A stretch of 11,039 nt of DNA from Candidatus Cloacimonadota bacterium (GTDB lineage: Bacteria; Cloacimonadota; Cloacimonadia; Cloacimonadales; Cloacimonadaceae), in contig JAQUJJ010000115.1 of assembly GCA_028681035.1 (NCBI GenBank), positions 1 to 11,039 on the forward strand. Direction: 5' to 3'. The position numbers and the translations under genes were made by a program. Within the stretch, counting starts at the first letter, position 1; each line of letters begins with the position of its first letter. The notes under the pieces are model-generated. The model saw only the letters and a list, made by a program, of their open reading frames with translations. It was not told where the DNA came from and did no database searches. Below, piece by piece: positions 5,385 to 11,039 of this stretch.

Positions 5385-5640
5385 CTTTCAAGGAAGATGT
5401 AAGCTGTAGGGAATCTATGAAATCTAAGGATATGTATGTCTCAATCCGGCAATATTAATGTTGCGGTTATTTATCTTCACTTTAGTTGTCAACCAAACCA
5501 AAATCAGTGGAAAATCCAATGTGGATTGAACCTTTCTCCCTCTCTCCAGGGAGTAGATCACATCTTTATCTAGCCTTAATCAAGCGTTAATAGTTAAGGC
5601 TTGATTAAGGGTAGATGAAGAAGTAATTGACAGCTCGAAG
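5385..5640. other. Intergenic stretch right of the insertion sequence
   Basis: The first ~20 bases continue the disrupted repeat unit (CTTTCAAGGAAGATGTAAGC, one degenerate 27-bp repeat). After about 5405 similarity to the repeat units is lost. I see no credible gene in either strand, only the stem-loop at 5564-5620 listed separately. Confidence 0.6.
5564..5620. promoter_or_regulatory. Long stem-loop upstream of the 147-residue protein gene
   Basis: A perfect 12-bp stem, CCTTAATCAAGC (5574-5585) with GCTTGATTAAGG (5599-5610), encloses a 13-nt loop. It extends outward by ten more positions (CTTTATCTAG with GTAGATGAAG), with one mismatch and one G-U pair. It ends seven bases before TTGACA at 5627-5632, which may be a -35 element, though the -10 candidate (AATATG, 5650-5655) is weak. 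It could be an operator palindrome, a leader structure or a small inserted repeat. Confidence 0.5.
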
Positions 5641-5664
5641 TGAGGGAGAAATATGGCACAAAAC

Positions 5665-5670
5665 AGGAGG
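5665..5670 (+). promoter_or_regulatory. Ribosome binding site that sets the start at 5676
   Basis: AGGAGG, a full Shine-Dalgarno match, lies five bases before ATG 5676. It decides against the longer frame opening at the upstream GTG 5640. Confidence 0.8.
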
Positions 5671-5675
5671 AAACA

Positions 5676-6119
5676 ATGAAAGCATATGTAAAAGCAGGAA
5701 TTAAAGGCTTTTCCGGCAAGCTGGACGGAGCCATATATTACTATCACCCCAAGTTAAAGCGGACCTTGATGCGCCGCGCTCCCAAGATGCCGATCCAGCC
5801 GCAAAATCATGCTTACCGGGATATCTCTCGCCAGATTAAGGCGATCAACCCCAGTGAGGCCTATAGAAATGACTTTCGTATGTACTTAAGCTCGCTTATG
5901 GATAGAGACGATAGCGTACGCCTGCCGTCTTGGTATAGCATGTATATCAAGATGCTGTGGGCGATGCAGGCCAGGTATCCCCAGCAGGTGAATCTGAAAA
6001 CCATCACCAAAGCGCAGATAGTGGAGCAAAATCTGCCTTGCCGCTCTGTGAAAGCCGCGGTGGAGGATAAGCTCTTGCCGCAAATCCCGGGATATCAGTA
6101 TCTGGATAGAGAGATTTAG
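5676..6119 (+). CDS. Uncharacterised 147-residue protein
   Basis: I do not recognise this protein. The ATG at 5676 follows a strong AGGAGG (5665-5670) at five bases, so it is preferred over an in-frame GTG at 5640. The N-terminal third is very basic and aromatic (IKGFSGKLDGAIYYYHPKLKR, then TLMRRAPKMPIQPQNHAYRD). The middle is predicted helical with SEAYRNDFRMYLSSLMDRDD and a tryptophan/methionine-rich stretch (LPSWYSMYIKMLWAMQARYP). The C-terminus is KAQIVEQNLPCRSVKAAVED followed by LLPQIPGYQYLDREI. There is no signal peptide, membrane helix or known catalytic motif. The IKGFSGKLDG opening and many Lys/Arg suggest a small nucleic-acid-binding or lineage-specific protein, but this is only inference. 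It is a single gene bounded by the repeat island and a convergent gene. Confidence 0.7.
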   Translation: MKAYVKAGIKGFSGKLDGAIYYYHPKLKRTLMRRAPKMPIQPQNHAYRDISRQIKAINPSEAYRNDFRMYLSSLMDRDDSVRLPSWYSMYIKMLWAMQARYPQQVNLKTITKAQIVEQNLPCRSVKAAVEDKLLPQIPGYQYLDREI

Positions 6120-6171
6120 CGACTTGGCAATCTTATCCAGGCTTTTTGTTTGCTAATAGGTGGAATAAAAG

Positions 6172-8430
6172 CTACTTGATCATTATCATCCGGCGTTGAG
6201 CACGGAAGTTTCTGCCCTCTATCCTGGCCAGGTAGATACCTGTGGCTACTTTTTTGCCATGTAGGTCCAAGCCATTCCAATACCAGGAAGTTTCATCGGC
6301 GGCGGTGGCGTTGATGCTGATACTAAAAACTTCCTGACCTTTAATGTTGTAAATCTTTAGGGTAAGGAGTTCCTTAGTTTCGGAGTAAAAACTCAGGGTA
6401 GTGCCTTCGGAGAAGGGATTGGGATAGTTGTTCAGCTTTGCCTGCGGGATGGGACTTGCTGCAGGATCGTCATTTTCCACTATCTCTCCTGAGAAGCTCA
6501 TAATACACTTTGGGTACACATATATCCATTTAGTGCCATCCGCTGCGCTGAGTACCCTGCAGTATCTGTTTGATTTAAGCGCAGAGCCTGCGGTATCGGC
6601 AGTGCTCAAAATTCCATCAGCATATTGATACAGCGGTCCGTATCTGGTGGTGATCCATATTCTGTGTTCATTGTCAATGGCCATATCCATCAATTGCTGA
6701 GGGTGATCTGCAAAACCGGATAAATCATGCATTTCGAATTGATCTGTAATACGCGCAAGCTCACCTTCGTAAGTGGCCACCCAGATATCAGCTCCGTCTC
6801 TGCACAGAGCACGGAAATCAGAAGTGCTGAATTCTGTGTTGCTGGTATTGAAAAAAGAAACACTGTTTCCCCGGGCGCGCACAAGCCCAGCCTCCGTGGC
6901 TACCCACAAGTAGTTATCGGGACCCATAATCAAATCCCGCATAAGGGAACTGGGCAAAAGGTCATTGTCTGTGCTGAGATACACCTGCCCTGTTTCATCA
7001 ATGATATTCCAACAAAAAATGCTGCTATTATCCCTTACGTAAAGCCGGTTGTTTGAACTGCGAACGATCTGTCGTGGGTTCCACAAGCCATATCCTTCAC
7101 AATCATAAACAGTCCATGTATTACCTACTATGCGCGTTAGATGGCCCAGGGTACCTATCCAGATCATGCCATTGGTATCTGCATAGATGCTGTTGACGTT
7201 ATTGTTCGTAAGGGAACTATTTGCAGTGGTATATTGTGTCCAGCTTGAACCGTCCCATTTGAAGAGACCCTGGCTTGAAGAGGGTGCAATCCAGAGATTA
7301 CCCAAAGTATCCACTGCATAAGCATTGAAATCACTTACATTTTCAATTGGATTTTGAGCAGTGCTGTGCTCACTGAATTGAGTGCCATCAAAGCTAAGAT
7401 AACCCCGATTTGCATGGTAAGCACTTGCATAATCAGATGATCCCAGGATTAGCCTGTTATCATAAATAGAGTGTATCTTGGTAGCATAATAAGAATTTCC
7501 GCTAAGATCATGAACGGTAGGTGAACTGAGATTTGGAGGCAGACAGGCCAACTTTGTAGAAGTATTCAGCCACAGATTATCTTCGTCATCTATAAGCATT
7601 GAATGTGCATAGAAATCTGGCTCTACTAAGTCTGGGCATAAGTAGCTTGTCCACAGTCCCTCACAGAATTTATAAAGAGCAGAAGGATAATGCTCGGATA
7701 AAAGCCAAACAGTCCCCTCAGAATCTATTTCCAAGTGTTGAATATATCCAAAAGCTGGCAAGCCTGGTTCATTACCTTGCAGATCTTTCACGCTTAAAGT
7801 ACCGTCTATAAGTGAACTAAGATACATATCAAGCTGATAACCGGAAGTTCCTCCGGGCCCATACCATTCGTAGAAGTTAAAAGATAGCATCCACATTTCA
7901 CCATTTGGCCCGGCGGCAAGATCAATGACGGGCACATACGGCAAGTCTGAATTCGTTGCATTATATACCGACCAACTGCTTCCATCGTATTTCACAACCG
8001 AGGGGCAATAATAGTTGTTTCCCAAATCACCACTTACAAAGACGTTCCCGTTTGTATCTACGCAGATGCTGTAAAGATCAGTAAAAGTTACGTCATTATA
8101 ATAGCTCTGCCAAAAGCTGCCATCAAAGCTGCTGATCCCTGCGGACGTTCCTACCCATAATGTGTGGTCAAGATCAAAAGCCAGGGCCTTAATATGATTT
8201 GATGATAGGGGAGAATTTGCGATATGGAATAGCTGAGTCTCTAAAGTAGATCTATTTACCCGTAAAAGCCCGCCTTGGGTACCCAGATACAGATAAACAC
8301 TATCTTCAATGGAACAGGTCATATCTGATGTGCTGGTAAAAGCTTCACTATTAAAACCCCTTAGCTGCGCATTAAGAGTGATGGATGAACAGGCAAGAGC
8401 TAAAACTAAGCTGATGATGGACTTTTTCAT
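6172..8430 (-). CDS. Secreted Reg_prop beta-propeller protein with YPNPF / FlgD-like C-terminal sorting domain
   Basis: A 752-residue protein. Residues 1-21 are a signal peptide (MKKSIISLVLALACSSITLNA, cleavage probably before Gln22). Residues 22-650 contain about ten propeller-type repeats of the form 'I-x-x-D-x-x-G-x-(L/I)W-(V/I)-(G/A)T', for example FDLDHTLWVGTSAGI (85-99), VDTLGNLWIAP (373-383), ADTNGMIWIGT (417-427), GPDNYLWVATEAGL (503-516) and IDNEHRIWITT (585-595). These match the two-component-regulator propeller family. NYPNPF (668-673) opens an Ig-like FlgD/T9SS type A-like module ending GIYLARIEGRNFRAQRRMIM before a terminal IK. No kinase or regulator domain follows, so it is a stand-alone surface or secreted protein; its ligand is unknown. 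AAGGAG lies six bases before the ATG. A type IX-like export route is inferred from the C-terminal module only. Confidence 0.85.
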   Translation of the reverse strand: MKKSIISLVLALACSSITLNAQLRGFNSEAFTSTSDMTCSIEDSVYLYLGTQGGLLRVNRSTLETQLFHIANSPLSSNHIKALAFDLDHTLWVGTSAGISSFDGSFWQSYYNDVTFTDLYSICVDTNGNVFVSGDLGNNYYCPSVVKYDGSSWSVYNATNSDLPYVPVIDLAAGPNGEMWMLSFNFYEWYGPGGTSGYQLDMYLSSLIDGTLSVKDLQGNEPGLPAFGYIQHLEIDSEGTVWLLSEHYPSALYKFCEGLWTSYLCPDLVEPDFYAHSMLIDDEDNLWLNTSTKLACLPPNLSSPTVHDLSGNSYYATKIHSIYDNRLILGSSDYASAYHANRGYLSFDGTQFSEHSTAQNPIENVSDFNAYAVDTLGNLWIAPSSSQGLFKWDGSSWTQYTTANSSLTNNNVNSIYADTNGMIWIGTLGHLTRIVGNTWTVYDCEGYGLWNPRQIVRSSNNRLYVRDNSSIFCWNIIDETGQVYLSTDNDLLPSSLMRDLIMGPDNYLWVATEAGLVRARGNSVSFFNTSNTEFSTSDFRALCRDGADIWVATYEGELARITDQFEMHDLSGFADHPQQLMDMAIDNEHRIWITTRYGPLYQYADGILSTADTAGSALKSNRYCRVLSAADGTKWIYVYPKCIMSFSGEIVENDDPAASPIPQAKLNNYPNPFSEGTTLSFYSETKELLTLKIYNIKGQEVFSISINATAADETSWYWNGLDLHGKKVATGIYLARIEGRNFRAQRRMIMIK

Positions 8431-8831
8431 GACAAACTCCTTGACTCCTTATTTTTAAACTAATAAACTGATGTGCAAATTTTGTTCCATAACTTGATTT
8501 TAGTAGACTCAAGAGTGACGTCTCAAAGGTTGGTGTAAATTCAACTCATAGTTTCACAGTATGTGGAGTAAGCTTGCAAGTGCTCGCTTCTGGTAATATA
8601 TCTCTGGTGATAGGCCCAATTACATCCTTTTTCCTTGTTTTCATTATTTGCATTTCCGATTAAGCGTCTTTTATAGATTTAGCAAGCACCAATCTGGGAA
8701 TAGCTTTGAGAAGGAGCGGCAGTTTTTCCTCTTCATTGGCCAATTCTCCCAATTTGCTTTTAAAAAACCATAAGTTGGATTAAAGACGAATCACACCTAA
8801 GTTCGATGGATTCGGAGTACAAAGGCTGAAC
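8431..8831. other. 400-bp intergenic region with possible gene remnants
   Basis: There is no complete gene. The minus strand has two adjacent short open stretches. The first, 8779 down to 8660, gives 39 codons ending in a protein-like segment (LGELANEEEKLPLLLKAIPR then LVLAKSIKDA, stop TAA). The second runs from ATG 8644 to 8546 and gives 32 codons (MKTRKKDVIGPITRDILPEA, then STCKLTPHTVKL). Neither has a recognised domain or a good ribosome binding site. They may be decayed gene pieces or chance. The promoter of the propeller gene must lie near 8440-8560, but I cannot place it confidently. Confidence 0.4.
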
Positions 8832-10025
8832 TCAGCTATCAACATTCTCTTGCATAGTCTCTGTCAGTCTTCTGCAATGCCGCTCCCAGCTAAAGTCTTC
8901 CAAACGTTTATAGGCTCTGGCGGTCAATTGATTGGCCAGCTCCACACTCTGCAGGACGCTTGACATAGCCTTGGCGATCTCTTTGGGGCGGGTGGGATCG
9001 AAGGTCAGGACAGCGTTTTTTCCGATTTCCGGCAGGGAGGAAGTATTAGAGCAAACTACCGGCACTCCAGAGGCAAAGGCTTCCAGCAGGGGAATGCCAT
9101 AGACTTCATGTAGGGAAGGAAGTACATACAGGGAAGCGTGTTTGTAGAGGCCAGCCAGATCAGGTCTATCTACATAACCAGGGAAATGGATCTGCCTTTG
9201 GCAGCCCAGCCTACTCCAGGATAGCATCACCTTGTCTGCCCCATCCAGTATTTCTCCGACGCAGACCAGTTCATATTGGTCACCTACAGTTTGAACTAAT
9301 TTTTGATAGGCAGCCAGCAGGTTCAGGTGGTTGCGCGCGGCATCTCCGATGCGGGACACATAGAGGATGTATTTGCCTTTGATGCCGAATTTCGTTTTGA
9401 GTTCGCTGAGCGCTGTTGGATTTTCCAGGCTTTCTGGATCATAACCGTTGTAATTGACCCGAATGCGATTTCCCGGGATGCCAAAAAGCCGACGTAGATC
9501 GCTTTTGGTGCTTTCGCTGGTGGCATAGATGATTGGGGCTTTGTGCAGATAGCGGCCCATCATGAATTTGAGATAAAGCAGGCGGAAGAGATCATGCTTA
9601 CGGCTAAGAGAGAACTGAGGTAGAATGTGAAAAGTGAGGACAGTCTGGGGAGGATAGTGCGCAAAAAGGCGGCGGTTTCCTGCCGGTAAAAATACAAGAT
9701 CATAGCGTTTGAAGCCAGGCCACCAGGGGAGGATATAGAGATGGAAGAACGTGGATAGGACAGGTTTTTTGAGGAATTCGGGGATTTCGATAAAGTGCAG
9801 ATTGGCATGCTGAAGGGGAAATACTGCCCTGTCTGAGGGATGGATGAGCAGGGTGACCTGGTGGTCTTTCAGGAGCTCTGTGGTGGTGGCTACTATATAG
9901 TGCCAGATTCCGGAATGGCCTGAGCCCAGAATCAGAGCGCTGATGATGATTTTCTTCTGTCCAGGCACAGTATTGACGGCAGAATCATGGCGGTTAAATA
10001 GCTTGATAAACGCTTTAAATTTCAT
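8832..10025 (-). CDS. Glycosyltransferase, GT-B fold, family 4
   Basis: A 397-residue GT4-type glycosyltransferase. The N-terminal Rossmann half has a glycine-rich GSGHSGIWHY (34-43) after a beta strand. The C-terminal half carries YILYVSRIGDAARNHLNLL (219-237, the sugar-nucleotide phosphate-binding region), IHFPGYVDRPDLAGLYKHAS (279-298), then LPSLHEVYGIPLLEAFASG (302-320), which contains the E-x7-E pair Glu307/Glu315, and PVVCSNTSSLPEIGKNAVL (322-340). Such enzymes transfer a sugar from a nucleotide donor to a lipid or glycan acceptor at the cytoplasmic face. Acceptor and donor are not evident. The gene follows folA after 18 bases in the same direction, with GTGAGG a few bases before the ATG, so it is probably the last gene of the mlaF-folA operon. 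Complete length for the family. Confidence 0.88.
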   Translation of the reverse strand: MKFKAFIKLFNRHDSAVNTVPGQKKIIISALILGSGHSGIWHYIVATTTELLKDHQVTLLIHPSDRAVFPLQHANLHFIEIPEFLKKPVLSTFFHLYILPWWPGFKRYDLVFLPAGNRRLFAHYPPQTVLTFHILPQFSLSRKHDLFRLLYLKFMMGRYLHKAPIIYATSESTKSDLRRLFGIPGNRIRVNYNGYDPESLENPTALSELKTKFGIKGKYILYVSRIGDAARNHLNLLAAYQKLVQTVGDQYELVCVGEILDGADKVMLSWSRLGCQRQIHFPGYVDRPDLAGLYKHASLYVLPSLHEVYGIPLLEAFASGVPVVCSNTSSLPEIGKNAVLTFDPTRPKEIAKAMSSVLQSVELANQLTARAYKRLEDFSWERHCRRLTETMQENVDS

Positions 10026-10043
10026 GGAAACCTCACTGTTTCT

Positions 10044-10514
10044 TTACTTTCTCTTATATTTGCAAAACCTCAGCTTATACCCGCTTTTAGTATCAGCCTC
10101 TTGACATTCTTCCTCGTGCCAGAGCTGCCAATTTAGCTCTGGAAACTTACGATCCCCTTCTATCTCTGCCTCGATGTGAGTGATATAGAGCTCGTCCACC
10201 AAGGGCAAAGCCTGTTCAAATATAGCTGCTCCGCCGATGATAAAGGCATCTGGCTCTGCTGCTATGGCTTCGGCAAGGCTATGATAAACTATCAGGTCTT
10301 TCCCAGCAAAAGATTCATCACGGCTGAGCACGATGTTCTTGCGGTTTGGCAAAGCCCTGCCTATGGAGAGATAGGTCTTACGGCCCATGATGATGCTATG
10401 ACCGGTGGTCTCTTTTTTGAAATGAGCCAGGTCTTCAGGGATATGCCAGGGCATTTGATTGTCTTTGCCGATCACACGGCCCCGCGTCATGGCTACGATG
10501 ATTTTCAGGCTCAA
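10044..10514 (-). CDS. folA: Dihydrofolate reductase
   Basis: A 156-residue type I dihydrofolate reductase, which reduces dihydrofolate to tetrahydrofolate with NADPH. Diagnostic segments are IIVAMTRGRVIGKDNQMPWH (5-24), the substrate-binding helix IPEDLAHFKKET (25-36) with catalytic acid Asp28, IIMGRKTYLSIGRALPNRKN (41-60) and the NADPH-binding FIIGGAAIFEQALP (91-104), then ELYITHI and FPEL. The length is normal. No ATG is available before the first strand: the start is TTG at 10512-10514, overlapping the TGA of the upstream ATPase gene (TTGA), so translation is probably coupled. The next in-frame ATG (codon 9) would delete the first beta strand. The window sequence shows no sign of a plasmid-type resistant variant. 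Confidence 0.95.
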   Translation of the reverse strand: MSLKIIVAMTRGRVIGKDNQMPWHIPEDLAHFKKETTGHSIIMGRKTYLSIGRALPNRKNIVLSRDESFAGKDLIVYHSLAEAIAAEPDAFIIGGAAIFEQALPLVDELYITHIEAEIEGDRKFPELNWQLWHEEECQEADTKSGYKLRFCKYKRK

Positions 10515-11039
10515 AACTGACCCACTTTAAAGAACGTATCTATTTCCGGGATTCCAGCAGATTTGGCTTCATCCAAAGTTCCATAAAAAAGCATCTTGCC
10601 GGCATCCAGAAAAATGATCTTATCGGCAATGCGATGGATAGAGGCAAGCTCATGGGTCACGATCACGATAGTCATCCCGAGCTGCTTTTTGAGGCTCAGA
10701 ATCAGCTCATCCAGAGACGCAGAGGTAATGGGATCCAAGCCTGCTGAAGGCTCATCACAAAAAAGGATTTCGGGGTCCATCGCCAAAGCTCTGGCCAAAG
10801 CGGCTCGTTTCTTCATGCCCCCGGAAAGCTCTGATGGGAACATGTGAATAGCCTCTGCCAAGCCTACCAGAGCAAGCTTGACGCGGATAATCCGGTCTCT
10901 AATTTTGGCGGAAAGCTTGGTGTGCATCTCCAGAGGAATTGAGACATTCTCATAGATCGAGATGGAATTCAGCAGAGCCCCACTTTGAAAGAGCATACCG
11001 GTTTTCTTGAGCACATCGTTAAACTCCTTTTCTTCCATG
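10511..11039 (-). CDS. mlaF: MlaF-like ABC transporter ATP-binding protein (partial, 5' end outside window)
   Basis: The C-terminal 175 or so residues of an ABC ATPase; the Walker A segment lies outside the right edge, and the ATG at 11036-11038 is probably internal. Visible are the Q-loop GMLFQSGALLNSISIYENV, the signature LSGGMKKRAALARALAMDPE, Walker B ILFCDEPSAGLDP and the H-loop IVTHELAS. The 'FQSGAL...S.SIYENV.IPL' and 'GGMKKRAALARA' spellings, and the short ending DEAKSAGIPEIDTFFKVGQF, are typical of the MlaF/MCE-associated ATPases that energise phospholipid traffic between inner and outer membranes. The permease and MCE-domain partners would be expected upstream, outside the window. 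The stop overlaps the folA start. Only the family, not the cargo, is supported by sequence. Confidence 0.82.
   Translation of the reverse strand, partial: MEEKEFNDVLKKTGMLFQSGALLNSISIYENVSIPLEMHTKLSAKIRDRIIRVKLALVGLAEAIHMFPSELSGGMKKRAALARALAMDPEILFCDEPSAGLDPITSASLDELILSLKKQLGMTIVIVTHELASIHRIADKIIFLDAGKMLFYGTLDEAKSAGIPEIDTFFKVGQF

Noticed and set aside
5640..5675. Upstream GTG start for the 147-residue protein
   Set aside because: The 12 extra codons span the AGGAGG ribosome binding site that serves ATG 5676.
6120..6171. Bidirectional terminator between the convergent genes
   Set aside because: A short T-rich run (CTTTTTGTTT) is present, but I could not find a convincing stem before it.
10176..10520. 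Plus-strand frame opposite folA
   Set aside because: It is antisense to a clear dihydrofolate reductase gene and has no recognisable domain.

Overview
The window looks like a chromosomal segment of an anaerobic, uncultured-type bacterium of the FCB group, most plausibly Candidatus Cloacimonadota (the Cloacimonas lineage). This is inferred from the combination of a 2-hydroxyacyl-CoA dehydratase activator-type Fe-S ATPase, a secreted beta-propeller protein with a YPNPF / FlgD-like C-terminal sorting module, and an Mla-type ABC ATPase that implies an outer membrane. No rRNA or other phylogenetic marker is present, so the assignment stays an inference.

Left part (1-1636, plus strand): the last codons of a protein that reads like an M16 peptidase C-terminus, then an activator-type ATPase (HgdC/BadF/BadG family) whose stop overlaps the start of a PHP-family histidinol-phosphatase-like enzyme. 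The three are packed like an operon.

Middle (about 1640-5400): an accessory island built from repeats and two mobile elements. An IS200/RAYT-type HUH transposase gene lies inside a nested set of inverted hairpins (H1-H2-gene-H3-H4) with matching outer ends. It is followed by two tandem 483-bp units and part of a third. These units carry the same hairpins but no transposase, so they look like non-autonomous derivatives. Each complete unit also holds four 27-bp tandem repeats. The hairpins share a TTnnAA-type centre while their GC-rich stems differ by paired changes. A DDE insertion sequence of about 1.9 kb has inserted exactly at the H4 hairpin of the third unit. It carries its own promoter, a small HARE-HTH DNA-binding protein gene and an overlapping transposase gene.

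Right-middle (5400-8831): a 147-residue protein of unknown function with a strong ribosome binding site and a long stem-loop upstream (plus strand), converging on a 752-residue secreted Reg_prop-type beta-propeller protein (minus strand). A 400-bp gap follows, containing only two short open stretches that may be gene remnants.

Right end (8832-11039, minus strand): reading in the direction of transcription, a truncated MlaF-like ABC ATPase, dihydrofolate reductase (TTG start overlapping the previous stop) and a GT4 glycosyltransferase. They are packed with a 4-nt overlap and an 18-nt gap, as in an operon.

The most interesting part is the RAYT/hairpin/tandem-unit system with the DDE element targeted into one of its hairpins.
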